A stretch of 14,794 nt of DNA from an uncultured Blautia sp. (GCA_900551075.1 URVB01000069.1:1-14794); one strand, 5' to 3'; shown: positions 6,642-14,080, numbered from the stretch's first letter. A program made the numbers and translations. The notes: generated by a model from the sequence alone, not told the origin.

Positions 6642-6881
6642 TTAAGCTTCTTCCATAACAAAATCAACCAGATCACCGATGGTGGCAAATTGTCCGAACT
6701 TTGCAACCGGGATCATGACATCATATTCATTTTCAACAGATGCGCTCATGGCGATTCTCTGCATGGAAAGAACTCCCAATTCCTCGGCAATGTTTGTGCT
6801 TTCGCTGATCTCTGAGGCATCCTTTTTGAATGCCATTGCTGCAAACTGAATGATGCTTGCAAGTACGTCTTCTCTGTTCAT
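6642..6881 (-). CDS. Acyl carrier protein with atypical LSM serine motif (79 aa)
   Basis: Four-helix carrier protein that would bear an acyl group on 4'-phosphopantetheine for the neighbouring thiolase. The pattern ESTNIAEELG then SMQRIAMSASVENEYDVMIP, then FATIGDLVDFV, matches helices I-IV of ACPs in spacing and acidity. The usual DSL reads LSM (38-40): S39 is the modification site, but the highly conserved preceding Asp is Leu. The start at 6881 is set by AAGGAG 8 nt upstream (6890-6895); a longer reading to 7049 would run through the regulatory region and is rejected. First gene of the minus-strand set; the PPTase at 1887-2498 may activate it. It is distinct from a fatty-acid-synthesis ACP, as no fab genes surround it. 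Confidence 0.85.
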   Translation of the reverse strand: MNREDVLASIIQFAAMAFKKDASEISESTNIAEELGVLSMQRIAMSASVENEYDVMIPVAKFGQFATIGDLVDFVMEEA

Positions 6882-6889
6882 GTGTTTGT

Positions 6890-6895
6890 CTCCTT
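6890..6895 (-). promoter_or_regulatory. Ribosome binding site deciding the ACP start
   Basis: AAGGAG on the minus strand, 8 nt before the ATG at 6881. It supports the 79-residue ACP over longer readings. Confidence 0.8.
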
Positions 6896-6966
6896 TTCTT
6901 TGTTTCGTAGTGTGAGTGCTGGCGTTTACTTCCCGGGAAGGCAGCGGCGGTTTTCCTGATGATTTC

Positions 6967-6972
6967 AGTATA
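6967..6972 (-). promoter_or_regulatory. -10 element of the ACP-thiolase-DUF35-MFS operon
   Basis: TATACT on the minus strand (5 of 6 to consensus) predicts a transcript start near 6960 and a leader of about 79 nt. No good -35 hexamer lies 16-18 bp upstream; instead the palindrome at 6994-7009 covers that area, as expected of an activator-dependent promoter. Confidence 0.55.
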
Positions 6973-6993
6973 TCGAAAAAGCTTGAAAAAGAA

Positions 6994-7009
6994 TGTGCCA
7001 TATGGCACA
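6994..7009. promoter_or_regulatory. Crp/Fnr-type operator, perfect 16-bp palindrome
   Basis: TGTGCCATATGGCACA is a perfect inverted repeat with CRP-like TGTG half-sites. Its centre (7001.5) is 41.5 bp upstream of the start predicted from the TATACT -10 of the ACP operon, the classical class II activation position. It also overlaps plausible promoter elements of the divergent regulator gene (TTGAAA 6983-6988 with CACAAT 7006-7011, or TATAAA 7015-7020), which suggests autorepression. Confidence 0.75.
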
Positions 7010-7049
7010 ATAAATATAAAATTTTACATGTAGAAGGAGGTACGGTCAC

Positions 7050-7670
7050 ATGAACCTTGTAAAAGATGAAAAGCTGCTAAAGAAAGCAGTGCAGGAATTA
7101 GGGCTGGAATCAAAATTCAGCACCGGAGAGCTGCATCTGAAGCTGTGCAGGTATCAAAAGGGAGAGCTGCTGTCCGGGCCGGATATCAAACAGAAATATC
7201 TGCTTTTTGTGGTGTCGGGGGCGGCACAGATTTACGGAGTGGGAACCGAGGGAAGAAAAATACCGGTAAACCTGGCGAAAAAGGGCAGTGTGATCGGGGA
7301 TGTGGAGTTTTGTAACGCCAGAAATTCCAATTTGTTTTCCGAAGTGGTAAAAGAGGTACTGTGCATTGCCATTCCCATACGGGAAGACCGGGAGACTTTG
7401 GAGCATGATATCCGTTTTCTGCATTATCTTCTAAAAGAAATATCCCAAAAAGTATATCTTACCAGTGTATCCGAGACGACTGCCGTATCGGTGGAGGAAA
7501 AGCTTCTGCTTTATATGAGAGAAGAATGTAAGGAGCATACCTTAAAGGGAGTGGAACATGCAACGCTGCGGCTTCAGTGCAGCCGCAGGCAATTGCAGAG
7601 AGTCCTGAAGGGGCTGTGTGAAACAGGCAAAATCCGGAGACTGGGAAAAGGGATATACCGGTTAGAGTAA
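7050..7670 (+). CDS. Crp/Fnr-family transcriptional regulator (206 aa)
   Basis: Cytoplasmic dimeric regulator with an N-terminal cNMP-binding-type beta barrel (about 20-115, including LLFVVSGAAQIYG and KKGSVIGDVEF), a long dimer helix (about 116-145) and a C-terminal winged helix-turn-helix (about 146-206). The recognition helix reads CSRRQLQRVLKGL (177-189). At the CRP R180-E181-R185 positions this gives Arg, Arg, Arg, so the Glu used by CRP to read TGTGA is replaced, in line with the TGTGCC half-site next to its gene. The cAMP phosphate-binding signature is not preserved, so the effector is unknown; cysteines C33, C88 and C105 do not form an obvious FNR cluster. AGGAGGT precedes the ATG by 9 nt. 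Divergent from the ACP operon, it most likely controls that operon and itself. Confidence 0.9.
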   Translation: MNLVKDEKLLKKAVQELGLESKFSTGELHLKLCRYQKGELLSGPDIKQKYLLFVVSGAAQIYGVGTEGRKIPVNLAKKGSVIGDVEFCNARNSNLFSEVVKEVLCIAIPIREDRETLEHDIRFLHYLLKEISQKVYLTSVSETTAVSVEEKLLLYMREECKEHTLKGVEHATLRLQCSRRQLQRVLKGLCETGKIRRLGKGIYRLE

Positions 7671-7672
7671 AA

Positions 7673-7780
7673 TTGTTATATAAATATAAGAATTTTATGA
7701 TTGAGGAAGACTCCGGCGTATTTTAAAATAAGTATCAGAAGCAGAAATGATACAGGAATAAAAAAACGGAGGTAGAAAAA
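7673..7780 (+). promoter_or_regulatory. Promoter and leader of the GH3 gene
   Basis: TTGTTA (7673-7678) and TATGAT (7696-7701) are spaced 17 bp, predicting a start near 7708. The region is homologous to 183-296 upstream of the GH35/42-like gene, including the segment with GAAGCAG and GATACAGG-like sequence in the leader. It begins just 2 bp after the stop of the Crp-family gene. CGGAGGT at 7767-7773 is the ribosome binding site. Confidence 0.6.
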
Positions 7781-9976
7781 ATGTTGACAGAGGCACAGAA
7801 TGCGAGAGTAGAGGAGCTGCTTTCCCAAATGACACTGGATGAAAAGATCGGACAGATGAATCAGGAATCCCCCTCGATTGTGGGTGGTTTTGATGTCCCC
7901 TTTCCGGAGCTGATTGAGATGCTCAATGACGGGCGTATTACACAGGAAGAATTCGGAAGGATCATGTCCACAGCAGAACGGGATTTTCATGAGGATGATA
8001 TCCGGGCAGGACTGGTGGGCTCCATGATGGGAGATGACCCGGTGAAGGCCAATGAGCTGCAGAAAATCGCGGTAGAGGAAAGCAGGCTTGGGATTCCGCT
8101 GATTATGGGATTTGATGTAATCCACGGACTGCGTACCGTGTATCCTATCGCAATCGCAGAGGCGGGGAGCTTTGACACGGATTTGTTTGAGCGTACGGCA
8201 AAGGTGGCGGCGAAGGAATCCAGAGCACATGGAATACACTGGAACTTTGCGCCAATGCTGGATGTGGCAAGGGATGCCAGGTGGGGGCGTGTTTCGGAAG
8301 GACCCGGCGAGGACCCGTATCTGGCTTCCTGCTTTGCAAAGGCAAAAATTCGGGGGCTACAGAATGACAGGTCCCGTACAGAAAATTATGTGGCAGCCTG
8401 CCTGAAGCATTTTGTGGCATACAGTGCCTGTGAATCCGGAAGAGACTATAATACCACCAGTATGTCCCTCTCTCAGCTTCACAATGTCTATCTTCCGCCT
8501 TTTAAGGCAGCCGTGGAGGAAGGAGCTTTGACGGCAATGGCCTCTTTTAATGACCTAAACGGTGTTCCCTGTACCGTAAATTCCTATACCTTAAGAGAGG
8601 TATTAAAGGACAGGTTGCGGATGCCGGGCTTTGTGGTCAGCGATGCCAACGGAATCAGAGAATGTGTGACACATGGAATCGCGGAAGATGAAGCAGACGC
8701 GGGCATTCAGGCAGTCAATGCGGGGCTGGATATGGATATGGGAACCCATATTTTCAAGGATCATCTGAAAAAGGCAGTGGAAGACGGAAGCGTTTCCATG
8801 GAGGTGGTGGACGATGCGGTCAGAAGAATCCTCCGCGTAAAAATGTGGCTGGGATTATTTGAAAACCCTTATGTGCCGGAAGAAGCGGCCGAAAAATATA
8901 AAACAATTCCGGAGGAACATGTGGCAGTTGCCCTGGAGGCTGCAAAAAAATCCATAGTACTTCTGAAAAATGAAGGAAATGTGCTCCCACTTAGCAGGAA
9001 ACAGAAAATCAGCCTGGTGGGAACACTGGCGGCCAACAGCGAAGAGGTGATCGGTGCCTGGGCCATGAGCTGGAAGAGGGAAGACTGCGTGACGATACTG
9101 GACGGGCTGAAGCGTGCCGGAGCGGATGTGACCTATTATCCCTGCGGCGGTCCGGAGGGGGAGATCAACTTCGGGGAAGTGAAAAAGGCCTGTGAGGAGG
9201 GGGACGTTGTAGTGGCAGTGGCAGGAGAGCTGGTGAACATGTCCGGGGAAGCGTCTTCCAGGGCAAATATCGAGATGCCCGGTGCGCAGAGAGAAATGTT
9301 AAAGACAATTCTGGATACCGGAAAGCCGCTTGTAACCGTATTGATGAACGGGCGTCCGATGGCTCTTGGCTGGGAAGGAGAACATCTGCCTGTATTGGTA
9401 GAAGCATGGCACTTAGGAATCCAAATGGGAAATGCGGTTGCAGCCGTACTTTTGGGGGATGAAAACCCAAGCGGGAAACTGGCATCCTCGTTCCCGTTTG
9501 TAACCGGCCAGTGTCCGATCTATTATAATCATCCAAGCACCGGCAGACCGGGAAGCAAGAGTAAGTTTACATCCAGATATCTGGATGCGCCGTTCCGCTC
9601 CCTTTTTCCGTTTGGATATGGATTAAGCTATACCACTTATGCATATTCGGATATGAAGGTGAAGGAGACAGAGGATGCGCTGGAGGTCAGCGTGCGTGTA
9701 AAAAATACCGGGAACAGAGCGGGAAGTGAAATTATACAGCTTTATATGCAGGATGTCACGGCAAGTCTTGTCCGTCCGGTAAAAGAGCTGAAGAATTTTG
9801 CCCGCGTGTATCTGGAAGCCGGAGAAGAAAAACAGGTGCATCTTCCATTACAGAAAAAAGACATGGGATTTTATAACAATGAGAAAGAGTATATGCTGGA
9901 AGACGGCAAATTTAACATCTTTATTGGTACAAGCTCCGAGGACTGCCTGTGTGAACAGGTGACCGTGAACTTTTAA
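7781..9976 (+). CDS. GH3 beta-glucosidase-type glycoside hydrolase (731 aa)
   Basis: Retaining exo-acting glycosidase, most likely cleaving terminal beta-glucosyl (or xylosyl) residues from oligosaccharides or plant glycosides in the cytoplasm; no signal peptide is present. The N-terminal (beta/alpha)8 domain shows IMGFDVIHG (108-116), WGRVSEGPGEDPYL (168-181), CLKHFVAY (207-214) and GFVVSDANG (283-291), with D288 as nucleophile; the usual Trp after SD is replaced by Ala. The second sandwich domain has NMSGEASSRANIEMPG (486-501) with E490 as probable acid/base, and LGDENPSGKLASSFP (558-572). An Fn3-like C-terminal domain follows (about 622-731, GSEIIQLYMQD, RPVKELKNF). Length and domain order equal BglX/BglB-type enzymes. 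Single-gene transcript with its own promoter and a strong terminator. Confidence 0.95.
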   Translation: MLTEAQNARVEELLSQMTLDEKIGQMNQESPSIVGGFDVPFPELIEMLNDGRITQEEFGRIMSTAERDFHEDDIRAGLVGSMMGDDPVKANELQKIAVEESRLGIPLIMGFDVIHGLRTVYPIAIAEAGSFDTDLFERTAKVAAKESRAHGIHWNFAPMLDVARDARWGRVSEGPGEDPYLASCFAKAKIRGLQNDRSRTENYVAACLKHFVAYSACESGRDYNTTSMSLSQLHNVYLPPFKAAVEEGALTAMASFNDLNGVPCTVNSYTLREVLKDRLRMPGFVVSDANGIRECVTHGIAEDEADAGIQAVNAGLDMDMGTHIFKDHLKKAVEDGSVSMEVVDDAVRRILRVKMWLGLFENPYVPEEAAEKYKTIPEEHVAVALEAAKKSIVLLKNEGNVLPLSRKQKISLVGTLAANSEEVIGAWAMSWKREDCVTILDGLKRAGADVTYYPCGGPEGEINFGEVKKACEEGDVVVAVAGELVNMSGEASSRANIEMPGAQREMLKTILDTGKPLVTVLMNGRPMALGWEGEHLPVLVEAWHLGIQMGNAVAAVLLGDENPSGKLASSFPFVTGQCPIYYNHPSTGRPGSKSKFTSRYLDAPFRSLFPFGYGLSYTTYAYSDMKVKETEDALEVSVRVKNTGNRAGSEIIQLYMQDVTASLVRPVKELKNFARVYLEAGEEKQVHLPLQKKDMGFYNNEKEYMLEDGKFNIFIGTSSEDCLCEQVTVNF

Positions 9977-9982
9977 AGACAG

Positions 9983-10018
9983 CAGGCAGAAGAAATTTTC
10001 GCAGATTTCTTTTGCCTG
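9983..10018 (+). terminator. Rho-independent terminator of the GH3 gene
   Basis: A 14-bp stem (9983-9996 with 10005-10018, one G-U pair) with an 8-nt loop is followed by TTTTTAT. It begins 7 nt after the GH3 stop. Confidence 0.9.
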
Positions 10019-10105
10019 TTTTTATGTGAAGGCGAAAATGACACTGCTTTTTTTAACCTCCGGAAGGTACAAGGACCCTGTGAAGGTGAAAAAACAACAA
10101 AAAAC

Positions 10106-10159
10106 AGTATAAAAAATGTTAATTATGCAGAAGAGATGTTTTATTAAAATCACTATAAT
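10106..10159 (+). promoter_or_regulatory. Regulated promoter of the Gfo/Idh gene
   Basis: A TATAAT -10 (10154-10159) has no good -35 at 17 bp. AGTATAAAAAATG (10106-10118) lies 48 bp upstream of it, and a second AG-started half-site (AGATG, 10134-10138) lies 28 bp after the first. The same layout is seen before the isomerase gene at 14026-14080, and the shared stretch continues past the -10 as TATAATAAA(AA)CATA. This fits an AraC-family activator site. The rest of the 239-bp gap holds only the GH3 terminator and AT-rich sequence. Confidence 0.5.
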
Positions 10160-10215
10160 AAACATATCAGGAAATTTAATTTGGACGTGAAATCAAAAAA
10201 TATCGGGAGGTACAC

Positions 10216-11289
10216 ATGGAAAAGATCAGAGTAGGGATTGTAGGATACGGGTTTATGGGACATGAGCATGAGACGATGCTCTGCAATATGGAAGGATATC
10301 AGATCATTGGTATTTCTGATATTGACCAAAAGCAGCTTGCGGATGTAAAACCGGGGATCAAACGGTATCAGTCAAATGAAGAATTGTTTGCGGACCCGGA
10401 TATTGACGTGGTGCTGATCGCTGCGAACAATAACCGGCATCATGATCTGGTCGTCCAGGCAGCAAGAGCGGGAAAAGACATCATCTGTGAAAAGCCGGTG
10501 GCAATGAATGTGGCGGAACTGGATGACATGATCAGAGTTGTGGAAGAATGCGGAGTGAAATTCACGGTTCATCATCAGAGAAGATATGATCCGGATTTCC
10601 GTACCATGAAAGAGGTCTATGACCAGGGCAGCCTGGGCGATGTTTATACGGTCAAAAGCAGCCTGTACGGATTCAACGGAAACATGCATGACTGGCATGT
10701 ATATGTCAGCGAAGGCGGCGGTATGCTGTTTGACTGGGGTGTTCATCTCATCGACCAGATGCTCTGGATGATGCCGGGAGCCAAGGTTGCTTCTGTCTTC
10801 GCAGATGTGAGAAATGTAATTAATTTTGAAGTAGATGATTACTTTAAGATACTGCTTCGCTTTAATAACGGAGTGGCAGGAGAGATTGAGCTGGGAACCT
10901 ATTTCCTGACAGATAAGATTTCGGAGAAATGGTTTGAACGCCATTGGATCATGGGCGGAAATAAAGGAACGGCATATCTGGATGGCTTTGCTCCAAGCGG
11001 AAAGATTATCCGTACCTCTCATCTTCTGACAAATGTCCGCGGTACCCGCACGATGACGGCGGCGGGCCCTACCCGTTCTTTCGGACCGCCGGCAGACGGA
11101 ACGATTCTTACAGAGGAGCTGCCGAAGGTTCATACCAGGCATGAGAATTATTTTGAAAACTATTATAAAGCTTATTATGGACAGGAAGATTTCCTTGTAA
11201 AAATTTCAGAGACCAGGAGGGTGCTTGCGCTTATGGAAGCCATCCGTGAATCCGCAAGAACCGGAAATTCTGTTCGTTTTGAAAACTGA
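10216..11289 (+). CDS. Gfo/Idh/MocA-family NAD(P)-dependent oxidoreductase (357 aa)
   Basis: Oxidises or reduces a sugar, inositol or glycoside hydroxyl using a tightly bound nicotinamide cofactor. The N-terminal Rossmann fold has GIVGYGFMG (7-15) with D35 after strand 2. ICEKPVA (90-96) contains the family EKP with K93. GGGMLFDWGVHLIDQMLWM (167-185) holds D173 and H177, completing the usual Lys-Asp-His catalytic set. The C-terminal alpha/beta domain spans about 125-340. GGGAGG-like GGGAGG sequence (10205-10210) precedes the ATG. Members of this family start 3-keto-glycoside routes, including C-glycoside cleavage in gut Lachnospiraceae, and are often paired with TIM-barrel isomerases like the one at 14143. 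The substrate here is not determined by sequence. No terminator is obvious in the 113-bp gap to the AraC gene. Confidence 0.93.
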   Translation: MEKIRVGIVGYGFMGHEHETMLCNMEGYQIIGISDIDQKQLADVKPGIKRYQSNEELFADPDIDVVLIAANNNRHHDLVVQAARAGKDIICEKPVAMNVAELDDMIRVVEECGVKFTVHHQRRYDPDFRTMKEVYDQGSLGDVYTVKSSLYGFNGNMHDWHVYVSEGGGMLFDWGVHLIDQMLWMMPGAKVASVFADVRNVINFEVDDYFKILLRFNNGVAGEIELGTYFLTDKISEKWFERHWIMGGNKGTAYLDGFAPSGKIIRTSHLLTNVRGTRTMTAAGPTRSFGPPADGTILTEELPKVHTRHENYFENYYKAYYGQEDFLVKISETRRVLALMEAIRESARTGNSVRFEN

Positions 11290-11402
11290 TTGCTATTGTA
11301 TGGTAACGGTTGTTTTTTGATAGGGATTAAGCTTTTTATGAAGGCCTGGTTTTATGAAATCAAATCCTCTTTCCATAAAGAACGGAACAGGAGAACTGCT
11401 TT

Positions 11403-13826
11403 ATGAGAAAAAATATTTTAGACGGCAGCCAGATCATGAACTTTGAATTTCAGATTGAGCGGCTGGAGGGAACGCATTTCCATCAGTCCATCGAAATTCT
11501 CTACGTTTTGGAAGGAGAACCCGAGATCACCATCCAGGACCGGCCGTATCAGGCGCACCCGGAAGATATCATAGTGGTCAACGCAAATAAAAAGCACTCC
11601 TATCAGGCAGAGGATGAGGTCCTGATCGGATGCTTTGAAATTGATTTCCGGATGCTGGGGGATATGCTGGGGTCAAATCAGATATTTTTCTGGTGCAATT
11701 CCATCTTAAATAAAAATGCGGCATACGAGGATATGCGCCGTATTATGAAACAGATATTCGGTCAGTATTTTGAACGGTCGGGCTATGGAAAGGTCTTATT
11801 AAAGAGCTTGTATTACCAGCTTTTGCAGGTGCTTCTGGAAAACTTTATGGTCCAGAGCGGCGACATGCGTTTTGAACAGGAAAAGTCCCAGGACGAATAC
11901 CGGATTTCGGAGATTGTCAGCTATATTCACAGTAATTATAAAAAACAAATCCGCCTGTCGGAATTGAGCGAGACATTCTATTTATCGGTTCCCTATCTGT
12001 CTAAGTATATCAAGAACAAAATGGGAATGAATTTTGTGGACTATGTAAACAATATCCGTCTGTTTCATGCAATCGATGACCTTCTTTATACCAGCCATTC
12101 GATTACAGCCATTGCCATGGAAAACGGTTTTGCCAATGTGGGTGCTTTTACGGAATTGTTTAAAAAAACATATCATATGCCTCCGTCGGAATACCGCCGG
12201 CAGATGAGGGCCGCCTCCTGGGAAGACAAGGAGATTGACCGGAAGAAGCAGGAAAAGCTTCTGGAAAAGAGGGTTTTTGAATACCTGGATAATCAATCGG
12301 TACAGATGCCGGCTGAGGTCCGCCGTTATGATGACTATATTATACTGGATACGCAGGTTCGCAAAAAGTACAGCCCATACTGGAAGAAGATGCTGAATGT
12401 GGGCCGGATGGAAGACCTGCTGCGTTCAGATGTCCGGGAACAGATTTTGATGTTCCACAACGACCTGGGGTTTGAATACCTGCGCCTGTGGGATGTTTTT
12501 GGTACCAATATGCTGCTGAATGAGACAAGCGAAAGCGGCGACTATCATTTTGACAGGGTGGACAGTATTTTTGATTTTCTGATAGAAAACCGAATCAAAC
12601 CGTATCTTGAGCTGGGATATAAACCCAAGACACTGCATGAAACCCTAAACTCGTATATTTACCATAAGCAGCGGGAGATTCCTTTTAGGGGTCTTGAGAA
12701 TTTTAAGCGGTTTTTTAATGCTTTTCTGACACATCTGATCAACCGGTACGGGCTGGAGGAAGTGGAGACCTGGTACTTTGAACAGTGGAGCGGAGAAGAT
12801 TTTGAGCGTTTAAGTTATGACGATTATTTCTGGGATGTATTTGATACGGTCTGCCAGGTTGCAAAGAGCCATTCCGGCGCCATCCGTGTGGGAGGTGGCG
12901 GCGTGGGGATTCAGTACGGAAGCGTGAATCTGCAAAAGCTGGTCAATGACTGGGAGAGTAAGCGGTATAAGCCGGATTTTATCTCTTTATACTGTTATCC
13001 CTATATCAAAGGCGATGAGGAAGGAACTTCCTATGCGCGGCAGTCCACAGACCGGGATTTCCTGAAAAACCAGTTGGAAATGGCGGAAAGTATTATCGCT
13101 GCTTCTCCTTTAAAGGATGTGGAGATTCATGTAACAGAGTGGAGCCTGACCATATCGAACCGCAACATTCTGAATGACAGCTGTTATAAGGGAGCCTATA
13201 TTCTGAAAAGCATTATTGACTGTCTGGATAAAGTGGGTGTTCTGGGATATTGGATGGGCTCTGATCTATTTGCAGAGCATCTGGACAGCAACCGGTTATT
13301 GTTTGGTGGCTGCGGTCTGGTAAATGCCTGCGGAATCAAAAAGCCGGCATTTTATGCTTACCGCTTCCTGAATTATCAGGGGAAATATCTGCTTTTTAAA
13401 GGAAAAAACAGCCTGGTGACTACCAACGGCAACAACAATTATTCAATCGTATGCCACAATTACAGGCATTTGAATTACAAATATTATCTGAAAAAAGAAA
13501 ACGACCTGGAAGTCGGGAAGGCATACCAGTTGTTTGAGGACAACCTGGCCTTGAAGCTGAATTGCCGGTTTACCAACATGAAAAACGGAAAATACAAGAT
13601 CAAGACCTATTCCATAAGTGATGAGTTCGGAAATATTCAGGAAGAATGGCTTAAGATCGGAGATGCGGACACTCTTTCAAAGTCGGAGATCGAATATCTG
13701 AAACGAATCTGTACCCCGCATATTCGGATACGCACCTGCCAGGTAGAAAAAAATGTACTGAATTTCGAAACCAGAATGCAGGCACAGGAGATACAGTATA
13801 TCCATATCAGCTATCTGTATGAGTAG
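11403..13826 (+). CDS. AraC-family regulator fused to a GH39-like domain (807 aa)
   Basis: Probable sugar-responsive transcription factor. Residues 10-85 form an AraC-type cupin (GTHFHQSIEILYVLEGEPEI begins its metal-like motif at 23). Residues 165-268 are the double helix-turn-helix (ISEIVSYIHSNYKKQIRLSE; YLSVPYLSKYIKNKMGMNF; AIAMENGFANVGAFTELFKK; PPSEYRR). A linker rich in charge (272-295) leads to a GH39-like TIM barrel (about 300-665) and a short beta domain. In the barrel, WYFEQWSGED (457-466) occupies the place of the GH39 WYFEVWNEP acid/base motif, whose Glu falls on G464. IHVTEWS (575-581) keeps the nucleophile position E579. The hydrolase part may thus be inactive and act as ligand sensor, though E465 could substitute. 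AGGAG lies 9 nt before the ATG. It sits between two genes sharing a promoter box, its likely targets. Confidence 0.88.
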   Translation: MRKNILDGSQIMNFEFQIERLEGTHFHQSIEILYVLEGEPEITIQDRPYQAHPEDIIVVNANKKHSYQAEDEVLIGCFEIDFRMLGDMLGSNQIFFWCNSILNKNAAYEDMRRIMKQIFGQYFERSGYGKVLLKSLYYQLLQVLLENFMVQSGDMRFEQEKSQDEYRISEIVSYIHSNYKKQIRLSELSETFYLSVPYLSKYIKNKMGMNFVDYVNNIRLFHAIDDLLYTSHSITAIAMENGFANVGAFTELFKKTYHMPPSEYRRQMRAASWEDKEIDRKKQEKLLEKRVFEYLDNQSVQMPAEVRRYDDYIILDTQVRKKYSPYWKKMLNVGRMEDLLRSDVREQILMFHNDLGFEYLRLWDVFGTNMLLNETSESGDYHFDRVDSIFDFLIENRIKPYLELGYKPKTLHETLNSYIYHKQREIPFRGLENFKRFFNAFLTHLINRYGLEEVETWYFEQWSGEDFERLSYDDYFWDVFDTVCQVAKSHSGAIRVGGGGVGIQYGSVNLQKLVNDWESKRYKPDFISLYCYPYIKGDEEGTSYARQSTDRDFLKNQLEMAESIIAASPLKDVEIHVTEWSLTISNRNILNDSCYKGAYILKSIIDCLDKVGVLGYWMGSDLFAEHLDSNRLLFGGCGLVNACGIKKPAFYAYRFLNYQGKYLLFKGKNSLVTTNGNNNYSIVCHNYRHLNYKYYLKKENDLEVGKAYQLFEDNLALKLNCRFTNMKNGKYKIKTYSISDEFGNIQEEWLKIGDADTLSKSEIEYLKRICTPHIRIRTCQVEKNVLNFETRMQAQEIQYIHISYLYE

Positions 13827-13944
13827 TACAGGGTTTCAGGAGTGCATTTATATCTCCCTGCTGCTTTTCTGGCTGATCGGAGCCGCGATCACCTGTTTCT
13901 TTTATGCAAAAGGGGGCTGGAAAAAGAAAGGAATTATAGGGTAA
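13819..13944 (+). CDS. Candidate small single-pass membrane protein (41 aa)
   Basis: An ATG at 13819 overlaps the last codons and TAG of the AraC-GH39 gene by 8 nt in another frame and reads 41 codons to TAA at 13942-13944. It has a hydrophobic segment (about residues 10-30, ending AAITCFFYA) followed by the basic tail KGGWKKKG, the layout of a one-helix membrane peptide with positive residues inside. There is no clear ribosome binding site, so it would rely on translational coupling. I do not recognise it, and it could be chance. Confidence 0.4.
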   Translation: MSSTGFQECIYISLLLFWLIGAAITCFFYAKGGWKKKGIIG

Positions 13945-14025
13945 GCCGCCGATGGATAAAAAAATGATGATAAATTTTGCCGTTTTTGACCTTCCATAAA
14001 AAAGAAAGAGAAAAAAGGCAATTTT

Positions 14026-14080
14026 AGCATAAAAAATGGGACAAAAGACGGAAAGCATTTTTTGCCCCTTTTTTTATAAT
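14026..14080 (+). promoter_or_regulatory. Regulated promoter of the isomerase gene
   Basis: AGCATAAAAAATG (14026-14038) lies 49 bp upstream of TATAAT (14075-14080), with a second AGCAT at 14054-14058, 28 bp after the first. This repeats the architecture at 10106-10159. The -35 region has no consensus hexamer, as expected of an activator-dependent promoter. The 198 bp between 13945 and 14142 otherwise hold AT-rich sequence with only weak hairpins. Confidence 0.5.

Noticed and set aside
6882..7049. Longer N-terminus for the ACP reaching back to 7049
   Set aside because: It would cross the operator, the -10 element and the leader; the ATG at 6881 has its own AAGGAG.
10372..11142. Minus-strand reading frame of 256 codons opposite the Gfo/Idh gene
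   Set aside because: Shadow of a gene with clear Rossmann and EKP motifs; no initiation signal.
13972..14070. Possible terminator after the AraC-GH39 gene (TTGCC and GGCAA pairs near T-runs)
   Set aside because: Stems are short with mismatches, and T-runs lie on both sides throughout the AT-rich region; not strong enough to call.
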